A DNA stretch of 13,133 bases. Origin: an uncultured Thermoleophilia bacterium. GTDB lineage: Bacteria > Actinomycetota > Thermoleophilia > UBA2241. Below the pieces are notes generated by a model. It worked only from the letters and a program-made list of their open reading frames with translations. It did not search any database and was not told the origin of the DNA. Shown in pieces: positions 6,613 through 13,019 of the stretch. Position 1 is the stretch's first letter. Every line of letters starts with the position of its first letter. The stretch is from NCBI GenBank assembly GCA_903912585.1, contig CAIWHY010000053.1:1-13133 (forward strand), in the 5' to 3' direction. The position numbers and the translations under genes were made by a program.

Positions 6613-7251
6613 ATGTTCACGGGCATCGTAGAAGAGGTCGGAGCGTTGCGCAGTCTGCGCGTGGGCGCGAACGCGGCGACGCTCGACGTCGTCGCGCGCG
6701 GCGTGCTGGACGGCACCGCCGTCGGCGACAGCATCCTCACCGACGGTGTGTGCCTGACCGTCGTCTCGCTGCGGCCCGACGGCTTCAGCGCCGACGTGAT
6801 GCCGGAGACGGTGCGGCGCAGCACGTTGAGCGCTCGCCGCCCGGGGGACAAGCTCAATCTCGAGCGCGCCCTGACGATGCAGTCGCGCCTCGGCGGTCAC
6901 CTGGTCGCCGGGCACGTGGACGGCGTCGGCACGGTCGCCGCGGTGACGCCGGAGGGGAACGCGCTCGTCGTCGAGCTCGAGGTGCCGGCAGCGGTCACCG
7001 CGGTCAGCGTCCCGCAGGGCTCGCTGGCCGTCGACGGCGTCAGCCTCACGATCGTCGCCGTCGAAGAGGGTCGCGTGCGCGTCTCGCTGATCCCGCACAC
7101 CGCCGCCGTGACGACGCTGTCGCGGCTGGCGCCCGGCGTGCGCGTCAATCTCGAGGCCGATCTGATCGCGAAGTACGTGCACGCGTTCGTCGCCGGGCGC
7201 AAGCCCGCCGCCGGACTCACCTGGGAGAAGCTGGCGGAAGCGGGGTTCTGA
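6613..7251 (+). CDS. ribE: Riboflavin synthase, alpha subunit
   Basis: This enzyme dismutates two 6,7-dimethyl-8-ribityllumazine molecules into riboflavin and the RibA/D product. The 212-aa chain shows the internal duplication of two lumazine-binding domains. The first starts MFTGIVEE and has GDS followed by DGVCLTV (44-50). The second starts RLGGHLVAGHVDG (92-104) and has VDGVSLTI (140-147). IPHT (160-163) and the C-terminal GF also match the family. The first repeat has Asp44 where NGVCLT is usual, making it resemble the second repeat; this may be neutral. The ATG follows the ribD stop with no gap, with a GACGGAGA ribosome-binding stretch in the ribD tail (6601-6608). Its TGA overlaps the ribBA ATG by one base. 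Often named ribC in E. coli; ribE is the Gram-positive name. Confidence 0.96.
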   Translation: MFTGIVEEVGALRSLRVGANAATLDVVARGVLDGTAVGDSILTDGVCLTVVSLRPDGFSADVMPETVRRSTLSARRPGDKLNLERALTMQSRLGGHLVAGHVDGVGTVAAVTPEGNALVVELEVPAAVTAVSVPQGSLAVDGVSLTIVAVEEGRVRVSLIPHTAAVTTLSRLAPGVRVNLEADLIAKYVHAFVAGRKPAAGLTWEKLAEAGF

Positions 7252-8528
7252 TGGCAGTGCAAGAAGGAACGGTCGACGGTCACCTGCGCGAGCAGTTCGC
7301 GACCATCGAGGAGGCGATCGCCGACCTGCGCGAAGGCAAGATGGTCATCGTCTGCGACGACGAGGACCGCGAGAACGAGGGAGACCTCACCATGGCGGCG
7401 CAGTTCGCCACGGCCGAGAACGTGAACTTCATGGCCAAGGAAGGCCGCGGCCTCATCTGCCTCACGCTCACGCCGCAGCGCTGCGCGGAGCTCAATCTGC
7501 CGCCGATGACCAGCAACACCCCGGCGCGCCTGCACAGCGCGTTCACGGGGTCCGTCGAGGCGCGCCACGGCGTGACCACCGGCATCTCCGCCGCCGACAG
7601 GGCGCACACGATCCAGGTGGCGATCGACCCGGAGTCGCGCCCCGACGAGCTGGTACAGCCGGGCCACGTGTTCCCGCTGACGGCCCGGCCGGGCGGCGTG
7701 CTCGAGCGGGCGGGGCAGACCGAGGCCGGCGTCGACCTCGCCCGTCTCGCCGGCCTCAACCCGTCGTCGGTCATCTGCGAGATCATGAACGACGACGGCA
7801 CGATGGCGCGCGTCCCCGATCTCGTGCCCTACGCGCGCAAGCACGGCCTCAGGATCGTCACCGTGGCCGAGCTCATCAGGTACCGGCACCGTAACGAGAA
7901 GCTCATCCGCCGCGCCGCCACGGTGAGCATGCCGACCAAATACGGCGACTTCAAGGCGGTCGGCTACGAGTCGACTCTCGACGGCGGGCACCACGTGGCG
8001 CTCGTCAAAGGCGACGTCGCCGGGCGCAAGGACGTCCTCGTGCGCGTGCACTCGGAGTGCCTCACCGGCGACACCTTCGGCGCGCTGCGCTGCGACTGCG
8101 GCGAGCAGCTCGCGGAGGCGCTGCGGCGCATCGAGGCGGAGGGCGCCGGCGTCGTCCTGTACATGCGCCAGGAAGGGCGCGGCATCGGCCTGATCAACAA
8201 GCTCAAGGCCTACGCGCTCCAGGAGCAGGGCATGGACACCGTGGAGGCAAACGTGGAGCTGGGGTTCGCGCCGGACCTGCGTGACTACGGCATCGGTGCC
8301 CAGATCCTCTCCGATCTTGGCCTGACGACCATCCGCATCATGACCAACAACCCCAAGAAGATCGTCGCGCTGGAGGGCTACGGCCTGCGCGTCACCGGGC
8401 GCGAGTCCATCGAGGTCGCGCCGCAGGACGACAACGTCTGCTACCTGCGCACCAAGAAGGACAAGATGGGCCACCTGCTCGTGCACGAGGACCTTTTCGG
8501 GGAAGACGGAGAGGGCCCGGAGGGCTGA
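7251..8528 (+). CDS. ribBA: Bifunctional 3,4-dihydroxy-2-butanone 4-phosphate synthase / GTP cyclohydrolase II
   Basis: This protein supplies both precursors of riboflavin. The N-terminal RibB domain (about 15-212) turns ribulose 5-phosphate into the four-carbon unit and carries DDEDRENEGDL (36-46), RGLICLTL (66-73), TGISAADRAHTI (110-121) and PGHVFPLTARPGGVLERAG (137-155). The C-terminal RibA domain (about 220-416) opens GTP and carries the zinc motif Cys270-x10-Cys281-x-Cys283 and YMRQEGRGIGL (304-314). Both sets of active-site residues look complete in this 425-aa protein. The ATG overlaps the ribE stop (TGATG), implying coupled translation. The same frame happens to be open for 2.6 kb further upstream, through rpe, ribD and ribE; that extension is Arg-rich shadow sequence and not part of the protein. 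Confidence 0.97.
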   Translation: MAVQEGTVDGHLREQFATIEEAIADLREGKMVIVCDDEDRENEGDLTMAAQFATAENVNFMAKEGRGLICLTLTPQRCAELNLPPMTSNTPARLHSAFTGSVEARHGVTTGISAADRAHTIQVAIDPESRPDELVQPGHVFPLTARPGGVLERAGQTEAGVDLARLAGLNPSSVICEIMNDDGTMARVPDLVPYARKHGLRIVTVAELIRYRHRNEKLIRRAATVSMPTKYGDFKAVGYESTLDGGHHVALVKGDVAGRKDVLVRVHSECLTGDTFGALRCDCGEQLAEALRRIEAEGAGVVLYMRQEGRGIGLINKLKAYALQEQGMDTVEANVELGFAPDLRDYGIGAQILSDLGLTTIRIMTNNPKKIVALEGYGLRVTGRESIEVAPQDDNVCYLRTKKDKMGHLLVHEDLFGEDGEGPEG

Positions 8529-8564
8529 GGCCTGCCGGGCACCGCTCAGCCCAACTTCGACGGC

Positions 8565-8571
8565 AAAGGAG
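8565..8571 (+). promoter_or_regulatory. Strong ribosome binding site of ribH
   Basis: AAAGGAG seven bases before the ribH ATG is the best Shine-Dalgarno in the operon. It may raise RibH output, which fits the 60-subunit shell that this enzyme often forms; the stoichiometry link is inference. Confidence 0.8.
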
Positions 8572-8578
8572 CCGAACG

Positions 8579-9043
8579 ATGACGACCTACGAAGGCAAGC
8601 TCAGCGGCCAGGGCATGAAGTTCGCCCTCGTCGTGGGCCGCTTCAATGAACTGATCTCGACGAGGCTGTACGAAGGCGCCGTGGACTGCCTGCGGCGGCA
8701 CGACGTCGCCGACGGCGACGTGGACTCCGCCTGGGTGCCGGGCGCCTTCGAGATGCCGCTCGTCGCCAAGCGTCTCGCCGAGACCGGCAAGTACGACGCC
8801 GTGGTCTGCCTCGGCGCCGTGATCCGGGGCGGCACGCCGCACTTCGACTACGTCGCCGCGGAGGCCGCCAAGGGCATCGCCAAAGTGAGCCTCGACAGCG
8901 GCGTGCCGGTCGTCTTCGGCGTCCTCACCACCGACACCATCGAACAGGCCGTGGAGCGCGCCGGCACCAAGGGCGGCAACAAGGGCTGGTCGGCCGCGTC
9001 GACCGCGCTCGAGATGGCGAACCTGGGACGCGTCCTGCCCTGA
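8579..9043 (+). CDS. ribH: 6,7-dimethyl-8-ribityllumazine synthase (riboflavin synthase beta)
   Basis: RibH condenses the RibD pathway product with the RibB four-carbon unit to make the lumazine substrate of RibE. The 154-aa product shows GRFNELIS (20-27, with the ring-stacking Phe22), VPGAFEMP (53-60), GAVIRGGTPHFDYV (79-92, with the conserved His88) and GVLTTDTIEQAVERAGTKGG (114-133, phosphate-binding region and C-terminal helix). The usual GAT before PHF reads GGT here, a conservative change. It lies 50 bases after ribBA with its own strong ribosome binding site and closes the operon. No clear intrinsic terminator follows; the next gene is convergent and its stop is only seven bases away. 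Confidence 0.97.
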   Translation: MTTYEGKLSGQGMKFALVVGRFNELISTRLYEGAVDCLRRHDVADGDVDSAWVPGAFEMPLVAKRLAETGKYDAVVCLGAVIRGGTPHFDYVAAEAAKGIAKVSLDSGVPVVFGVLTTDTIEQAVERAGTKGGNKGWSAASTALEMANLGRVLP

Positions 9044-9049
9044 GGCCCT

Positions 9050-9325
9050 TCAGCGGTGTTCGCCGCCGCTGGCTTGGCGCGCGTCGCCGGGGGCGTCGCC
9101 CCACACGCGGGGCCTCGGGGGCTCGTCGGGCGTTTCGTCTGGATCAGCCGGCGTGAGCCGGGCCTCAGGCGCATGGGGCTCCGCCGGCTGGGCCTCCCCG
9201 GCCGCCGCAGAAGGCGCCCCGCGTGTCTGCGCGCGCGCCTCAGCCGCGCGGCGGATCCGGCGCAGCGCGCGGCGCACGAGCCACACGACGAACACGATCA
9301 GGAAGGCCGCGGCGAGGATGATCAC
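9050..9325 (-). CDS. Small single-pass membrane protein, function unknown
   Basis: I do not recognise a family. The 91-aa product begins with a strongly hydrophobic helix (residues about 1-17, ending FVVWLV), followed at once by RRALRRIRRAAEAR. The positive-inside rule would place the C-terminus in the cytoplasm. The rest (about 35-91) is rich in Ala, Pro, Glu, Asp and Arg and looks disordered. The start GTG 9325 has GGAGGGG at 9333-9339 with a seven-base gap. An upstream GTG at 9463 would add 46 basic residues, but that stretch uses codons (ACA, CTA, TCA, AGA) that are rare elsewhere in the window and is probably leader. A promoter-like pair at 9486-9514 precedes it. It is convergent with ribH, six bases away. 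It could be a chance frame, but the helix plus ribosome binding site plus promoter argue for a gene. Confidence 0.55.
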   Translation of the reverse strand: MIILAAAFLIVFVVWLVRRALRRIRRAAEARAQTRGAPSAAAGEAQPAEPHAPEARLTPADPDETPDEPPRPRVWGDAPGDARQASGGEHR

Positions 9326-9332
9326 CGGCGCG

Positions 9333-9339
9333 CCCCTCC
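9333..9339 (-). promoter_or_regulatory. Ribosome binding site deciding the start of the small membrane protein
   Basis: Read on the minus strand this is GGAGGGG with seven bases to GTG 9325. It is the main reason for preferring the 91-aa form over the 137-aa form starting at 9463. Confidence 0.55.
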
Positions 9340-9474
9340 GACGGGGGCGCAGGCGCGGGCGTCTTGAAAGGACGCGCCGGAGCTCCCGTAGTTCTGTGGT
9401 CCCGACGGCTCGAGCAAGTCGCCCCATCTCCGCCGGACTCGCCGGCGCTCGGCGCACGGTCACCGCGACTGAAG

Positions 9475-9490
9475 ATACCCCATGGAGTAT
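9475..9490. repeat. 16-bp near-palindrome overlapping a minus-strand promoter (candidate operator)
   Basis: ATACCCCATGGAGTAT equals its own reverse complement except at one symmetric pair (14 of 16 positions). It covers the predicted transcription start (about 9479) and most of the CATACT -10 box of the promoter ahead of the small membrane protein. Position and symmetry suit binding by a dimeric repressor, but no regulator gene is visible nearby. Confidence 0.35.
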
Positions 9491-9514
9491 GTCGCGGCGT
9501 CATTGGATTGGCAA
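9486..9514 (-). promoter_or_regulatory. Putative minus-strand promoter (TTGCCA-17-CATACT)
   Basis: On the minus strand TTGCCA (9509-9514) and CATACT (9486-9491) are separated by 17 bases. The same CATACT is the candidate -10 of rpmB at 9854-9859. The predicted start near 9479 gives a leader of about 150 bases before GTG 9325. The surrounding 9326-9555 stretch is visibly less GC-biased than the neighbouring genes and shows no convincing coding frame on either strand. Confidence 0.45.
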
Positions 9515-9555
9515 TGGCCTGGGCGGAGACGTGACGCGGCCTGTGGGGGGCCGGG

Positions 9556-9583
9556 AAAGCAAAAGCCCCGCCGGTGGCGGGGC
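9556..9583 (-). terminator. Intrinsic terminator of rpmB
   Basis: Read on the minus strand: GCCCCGCC, loop ACC, GGCGGGGC, then TTTTGCTTT. The eight-pair stem occupies 9565-9583 and the T-rich tract 9556-9564. It lies 43 bases past the rpmB stop and separates rpmB from the small membrane gene transcript. Confidence 0.85.
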
Positions 9584-9601
9584 CTGGATGCGACGCGAGC
9601 T

Positions 9602-9620
9602 GCGCGGCGGGACGCCGCGC
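9602..9620. repeat. GC-rich hairpin between rpmB stop and its terminator
   Basis: GCGCGGCG (9602-9609) and CGCCGCGC (9613-9620) form a perfect eight-pair stem with a three-base loop, six bases past the rpmB stop. No T-run follows, so it is not itself a terminator. It may protect the mRNA 3' end or slow polymerase ahead of the true terminator; that role is inference. Confidence 0.5.
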
Positions 9621-9625
9621 CGGGG

Positions 9626-9817
9626 CTAGACCGCCTTGGTGACCCGGCCGGACTTGAGGCAGCGGGTGCAGACGTAGGCGTTCTTCGGGTGGCCCGCGAC
9701 GAGGATGCGGACGCGTTGCAGGTTGGGATCGAAGCGCCGCTTGGTGTGGCGGTGCGAGTGACTCACGTTGCAACCGAAAGCGGGGGCTTTCCCGCAGGTC
9801 AGACAGACTTTGGACAT
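9626..9817 (-). CDS. rpmB: 50S ribosomal protein L28 (zinc-ribbon, C+ type)
   Basis: This large-subunit ribosomal protein has 63 aa, the family length. It begins MSKVCLTCGKAP, continues with NVSHSHRHTKRRFDPNLQ and ends CTRCLKSGRVTKA, all typical of L28. Two CxxC pairs (Cys5/Cys8 and Cys50/Cys53) make it the zinc-binding form. Bacteria that carry this form often hold a second copy without the cysteines, made under zinc limitation; no such copy lies in this window. A GAGGAAG ribosome binding site precedes the ATG (9822-9828). It is divergent from the DUF1858-Asp23-FakA operon, as rpmB is from yloU-yloV in Bacillus. The basic His/Arg-rich centre is expected for rRNA contact. Confidence 0.97.
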   Translation of the reverse strand: MSKVCLTCGKAPAFGCNVSHSHRHTKRRFDPNLQRVRILVAGHPKNAYVCTRCLKSGRVTKAV

Positions 9818-9831
9818 GAGACTTCCTCAGC

Positions 9832-9861
9832 TTGATTGGCGACTGGTCGCGCTAGTATGCT
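9832..9861 (+). promoter_or_regulatory. Putative promoter of the DUF1858-Asp23-FakA-DegV operon (TTGATT-18-TATGCT)
   Basis: TTGATT (9832-9837) and TATGCT (9856-9861) are 18 bases apart; TAGTAT (9853-9858) is an alternative -10 at 15 bases. It faces away from the rpmB promoter and shares almost the same -10 bases. Predicted start is near 9868, giving a leader of about 67 bases before ATG 9935. Confidence 0.5.
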
Positions 9862-9883
9862 GCAGGAGGCCGGGCAAACGCAA
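9854..9883 (-). promoter_or_regulatory. Putative rpmB promoter (TTGCGT-18-CATACT)
   Basis: On the minus strand TTGCGT (9878-9883) and CATACT (9854-9859) are 18 bases apart. The predicted start near 9847 gives a leader of about 30 bases containing the GAGGAAG ribosome binding site. Its -10 overlaps the -10 of the opposing promoter. Confidence 0.5.
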
Positions 9884-9934
9884 ACGCGTGGGGCCCCGCC
9901 AGTCCTGTCGTGTCCGCCGATCAGCCGAGGCGTG

Positions 9935-10141
9935 ATGGTCCGTTTCTCCAAAGAGATGTCGATCTTCGAGGCGCTGGAGGCCGATGACGCGGCGCGCGAG
10001 GTCTTCGAGAGTCACGGCATGTCCTGCTGCCTCTGCATCGGCGCCCAGTCGGAGACCATCGAGGCCGGCGCCATCCTCCACCAGGTCGACCCAGACCTCG
10101 TCGTAGGCGAGCTCAACCGCCTCGCCGGCGAGGGATCCTGA
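9935..10141 (+). CDS. DUF1858 domain-containing small CxxC protein
   Basis: The 68-aa product fits the DUF1858 / hybrid-cluster-associated disulfide family. It reads SKEMSIFEALEAD, then HGMSCCLC (27-34) and AQSETIEAGAILH, and ends VVGELNRL. The family hallmark is HGMxCxxC followed by an A..ET(L/I)E stretch. Here Cys31 and Cys34 are the canonical pair and Cys32 is an extra cysteine inside it. Family members are proposed to act as redox or metal-handling partners, but I know of no established biochemical role. ATG 9935 was chosen over the longer frame from 9836 because only this part is conserved; GAGG at 9927-9930 is its likely ribosome binding site, with GTG 9932 as an alternative. It leads the operon with asp23 13 bases downstream. 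Confidence 0.85.
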   Translation: MVRFSKEMSIFEALEADDAAREVFESHGMSCCLCIGAQSETIEAGAILHQVDPDLVVGELNRLAGEGS

Positions 10142-10154
10142 GCGGGCCGGCGCG

Positions 10155-10520
10155 GTGTCCTCGACCGATCTGAAGATCCCCTTCGCGGCGCCGGACCTGG
10201 CTGGGGGGGTCACCGTGGCACACCAGGTGATCGCCAAGCTCGCCGGCAAGGCGGCGCGCGCCACCTACGGCGTGGTCGCCATGCAGGAACGCCCTATCCG
10301 CAAGCTGGCGCGCTTCTTCCGCGGCTCGCTCACCGAGGGCGTCGAGGTCGACGTCGCCGGCGACGTGGCGAGCATCGGCCTGCACGTCGTCATGGAGCGC
10401 GGCGTCAACCTGTCACAGGTCACGGCCAATCTCGTCGAGCAGGTGCGCTATCAGGTCGGCCAGATCGGCGGAGTACCGCTCGGTGAGGTGAGCGTGCGCG
10501 TCGAGGATCTCCAGGATTGA
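10155..10520 (+). CDS. Asp23/Gls24 family envelope stress response protein (YloU-like)
   Basis: The 121-aa product has the Asp23 pattern: GGVTVAHQVIAKLAGKAA (17-34), then TYGVVAM (37-43), a central IGLHVVMERGVNLSQVTANL (74-93), and a C-terminal VRYQVGQIGGVPLGEVSVRV (97-116) similar to YloU. In Staphylococcus Asp23 is a membrane-associated, stress-linked protein; the short YloU type is widely found directly upstream of fakA and its function is not settled. There is no membrane segment here. The GTG start at 10155 has little ribosome binding sequence. An internal GTG 10215 after a run of seven G would remove the start of the conserved domain, so it was not chosen. The stop is two bases before the preferred fakA start. 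Confidence 0.88.
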   Translation: MSSTDLKIPFAAPDLAGGVTVAHQVIAKLAGKAARATYGVVAMQERPIRKLARFFRGSLTEGVEVDVAGDVASIGLHVVMERGVNLSQVTANLVEQVRYQVGQIGGVPLGEVSVRVEDLQD

Positions 10521-10522
10521 GC

Positions 10523-12145
10523 GTGCGGCTCGCCGCGATCGCCGTCATCGATGCCGCGCTCGCGGCCGTCGAGGCCGAGCGCGGCGTCATCAACGACCTC
10601 AACGTGTATCCCGTCCCGGACGGGGACACGGGCACCAATCTGGCGCTCACCGTCCGCGCCGTCCTCGAGGAGCTCCAGCAGAGCGACGCCGATGGCATCC
10701 CGGCGGTCGCCGCCGCGGTCACCAAGGGTTCGCTCATGGGAGCGCGCGGCAACTCCGGCGTGATCCTGTCGCAGATCGTGCGTGGCCTCTGCGACGTGTG
10801 GGGCCGCTCCGAGGACCTCACCACCGCCGACTTCAAGGAGGCGCTGGCGGAGGGCGCCAGCAGCGCCTACCGCGCCGTCAAGGTGCCCGTCGAGGGCACG
10901 ATGCTCACGGTCATTCGCAAGATGGCGGAGGCGGCGCAGAGCGTGCCGAGCACGCTCGGCCTCGACAAGCTGCTCGTCTCCGTCGAAGAGGCCGGCCGGG
11001 TGGCGGTCGAGAAGACGACCGGGCAGCTGCCGGCCTTGCAGAAGGCCGGCGTCGTCGACGCCGGCGGCTATGGCCTGCTCGTGCTCTTCCGCGGCCTCGC
11101 CGCCGGCATCGCCGAGCTCATGCACGCCGGCATCACCATCTCGGCGGCGCAAGTGGCGCTGCGCACCGGCGACGGCGCCCAGGCACCCGCGGCGCCGTCG
11201 CTCGAGGCGGCCTCGGCTCTCTCGGCGTACCGCTACTGCACGAGCCTGCTCATCACCGGCGAGGACATCGACAGGCCGGCGTTCGAGGCGTTCCTGCTGC
11301 CGCTGGGTGACAGCGCGCTCGTCGTCGGCGATCCGCGCATGATCAAGGTGCACGTGCACACCAACGACCCCGGCCTCGTGCTCAGCGAAGCGCTCAAGCT
11401 GGGCGTGATCGGCGAGGTGGAGATCAACGACATGCACGAGCAGACCAAGGCGCGCGACGAGCGCCTGCAGGGCCAGCACAAGCTTGCCGAGGGCACGGTC
11501 GTCGTGGCGGTGGTGGCCGGCGAGGGCAACAAGGCGCTGTTCCGGGAGCTCGGCTGCCAGGCGATCGTCGACGGCGGCCAGTCCATGAACCCCAGTGCCG
11601 CACAGCTTCTGGACGCGGTGGACGCGCTGGGCGCCGAAGAGGTCGTCCTGCTGCCCAACAACGGCAACGTCGTGCTCACGGCCGAGCAGGCCGCCGGCAT
11701 GAGCGCGCGGCACATCGCCGTGGTGCCGTCGACCTCGATCCCGGCCGGCCTGGTGGCGATGGTGGCGTATGACGCCGACGGCGACGCGGTCGGCAACGCG
11801 CGCGCCATGGGCCAGGCGCTTGATGACGTCCATTCCGCCGAAGTGACGCTCGCCGTGCGCGACTCGGAGCTGGACGGCGTCGAAGTCCGCAAGGGCCAGG
11901 CGATGGGCATCGTGGACGGGAAGCTTGTGGCCGCCGCGGACGACCTCGAGACGGCCTTCCGCGGCGTTCTCCAGGCGTTCGCCGGCGTGGACGCCGAGTT
12001 CATCACCGTGCTCACGGCGCTCAACGGTTCGAACCTCGATCGCGCACGCCTCGAGGCGCTCGCGGCCGAGACCGCCCCAGACGCCGAGATCCGCTTCCAC
12101 GAGGGCGGGCAGCCCCTGTACCCGATCCTCGCCAGCGCCGAGTGA
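10523..12145 (+). CDS. fakA: DAK2/DhaL domain kinase, FakA-like (fatty acid kinase ATP-binding subunit)
   Basis: FakA with a FakB partner phosphorylates fatty acids to acyl-phosphates for phospholipid synthesis. The 540 aa follow the FakA layout. The DhaL-type ATP-binding domain (about 1-200) has LNVYPVPDGDTGTNLALT (26-43, Mg-binding Asp), GSLMGARGNSGVILSQ (69-84) and VVDAGGYGLLVLFRG (177-191). A middle domain has YCT (Cys239) and KVHVHTNDPG (275-284), matching the zinc-binding Cys and two His of FakA. The C-terminal domain has DGGQSMNP (350-357) and LLPNN (376-380). GTG 10523 is preferred because AGGA lies six bases upstream; TTG 10517 overlapping the asp23 stop is the alternative. A DegV-family gene follows after 13 bases. 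The N-terminus before the DhaL motif is shorter than in Bacillus YloV. Confidence 0.92.
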   Translation: MRLAAIAVIDAALAAVEAERGVINDLNVYPVPDGDTGTNLALTVRAVLEELQQSDADGIPAVAAAVTKGSLMGARGNSGVILSQIVRGLCDVWGRSEDLTTADFKEALAEGASSAYRAVKVPVEGTMLTVIRKMAEAAQSVPSTLGLDKLLVSVEEAGRVAVEKTTGQLPALQKAGVVDAGGYGLLVLFRGLAAGIAELMHAGITISAAQVALRTGDGAQAPAAPSLEAASALSAYRYCTSLLITGEDIDRPAFEAFLLPLGDSALVVGDPRMIKVHVHTNDPGLVLSEALKLGVIGEVEINDMHEQTKARDERLQGQHKLAEGTVVVAVVAGEGNKALFRELGCQAIVDGGQSMNPSAAQLLDAVDALGAEEVVLLPNNGNVVLTAEQAAGMSARHIAVVPSTSIPAGLVAMVAYDADGDAVGNARAMGQALDDVHSAEVTLAVRDSELDGVEVRKGQAMGIVDGKLVAAADDLETAFRGVLQAFAGVDAEFITVLTALNGSNLDRARLEALAAETAPDAEIRFHEGGQPLYPILASAE

Positions 12146-12158
12146 GGGGCCGGCGACG

Positions 12159-13019
12159 GTGAGCGATCTCCTCACGGCAGAGAACACGGCGATCGTGCTG
12201 GACTCGACCGCGGATCCCTGCGAGGGCTACTTCGACCGCCCCGGGATCTTCATGGTGCCGCTCAAGGTGCACTTCGGCGACGAGACCTACCGCGACGGCG
12301 TCGACATGGGCTACAAGGAGTTCTTCGCGAAGCTCGAAGCCTGCGAGGTGCTGCCGACCACGTCGCAGCCGACGGTAGGGGAGTTCACCGCCGCCTACGC
12401 GGAGGCGCGTGAGAAGTACGCGCACGTGTTCTCCCTGCACCTCTCCGGCGAGATGAGCGGGACCGTGCGCGCGGCCGAGCAGGCGGCGGAGGCCTTTGAC
12501 GGCGTGGAGGTCTACGACCTGCGCACCGTCGCCACCGCCCTCGCCCTCTGTTCGGAGCGGCTGCGGGCGCGCCTCGAGAGCGGCTGCACCCTGGACGAGG
12601 CGCGCGAATACCTCACCTATTTCCGCGACAACTCGCATCTCATCGTGCACGCCGCGACCCTCGAGTACCTGCGTCGCGGCGGGCGCATCGGGAGGGCCGC
12701 GTCGCTGGTCGGCGGCGTGTTCGACATCAAGCCGCTGATCTGCGCCGTGGACGGCACGCTCACCGGCTACGCCAAGGTCCGCGGCCTCAAGAAGGCGATG
12801 GCCGCCATGGAGCGCTTCGTCGAGGACAACAGCCGCCGGTTCGACGAGTTGTACTTCGTGACGCTGGACGCGATCAACGACGAGGAACCGCCCCTCTTCC
12901 GCGAGATGATCGAGCGTCTGCGGCCCAACGCGCACTTCGTCATGCACGGTCACGTCGGGGCCGTTGTCGGCACGCACATCGGTCCGGGGACGTCCGCCTT
13001 CGCAATGATCGCGGAGTGA
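12159..13019 (+). CDS. fakB: DegV family fatty-acid-binding protein, likely FakB partner
   Basis: DegV/FakB proteins bind one fatty acid and present it to FakA. The 286-aa product has the family landmarks in order: AIVLDSTADP (11-20), PTTSQPTVGEF (66-76), LSGEMSGTVRAA (95-106), LEYLRRGGRIG (168-178), KPL (191-193) and HVGAVVGTHIGPG (265-277). The Ser/Thr and Gly-His positions expected to hold the carboxylate are present. The GTG start at 12159 has GAGGGG nine bases upstream (12144-12149); the frame is open further upstream inside fakA, but without similarity. Naming it FakB rests on adjacency to fakA; which acyl chain it binds cannot be told from sequence. Its stop overlaps the next start as GTGA. 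Confidence 0.93.
   Translation: MSDLLTAENTAIVLDSTADPCEGYFDRPGIFMVPLKVHFGDETYRDGVDMGYKEFFAKLEACEVLPTTSQPTVGEFTAAYAEAREKYAHVFSLHLSGEMSGTVRAAEQAAEAFDGVEVYDLRTVATALALCSERLRARLESGCTLDEAREYLTYFRDNSHLIVHAATLEYLRRGGRIGRAASLVGGVFDIKPLICAVDGTLTGYAKVRGLKKAMAAMERFVEDNSRRFDELYFVTLDAINDEEPPLFREMIERLRPNAHFVMHGHVGAVVGTHIGPGTSAFAMIAE

Noticed and set aside
4198..7182. 994-codon open frame on the minus strand
   Set aside because: Antisense shadow of rsmB, rpe, ribD and ribE with His/Arg/Asp-rich composition and no recognisable domain; it also spans the riboswitch, terminator and two promoters.
4581..7250. 890-codon in-frame extension upstream of ribBA
   Set aside because: The frame is open by GC bias only. 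It is extremely Arg-rich, lies out of phase over rpe, ribD and ribE, and crosses the riboswitch. RibBA starts at ATG 7251.
9051..9071. Hairpin CAGCGG/CCGCTG after ribH as operon terminator
   Set aside because: No T-run follows, and it sits inside the end of the convergent gene. Such stems arise easily in this GC-rich sequence.
9326..9463. Longer (137-aa) form of the small membrane protein from GTG 9463
   Set aside because: The extra 46 residues use codons atypical for this genome and lack a ribosome binding site, while GTG 9325 has a strong one. It remains possible.
9153..9629. 158-codon plus-strand frame between ribH and rpmB
   Set aside because: Ser/Arg-rich low-complexity translation, crosses the rpmB terminator and hairpin, and has no ribosome binding site or family resemblance.
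9240..9773. 177-codon minus-strand frame overlapping rpmB
   Set aside because: Out of frame with rpmB, runs through its terminator, and has a Pro/Arg-rich shadow composition.
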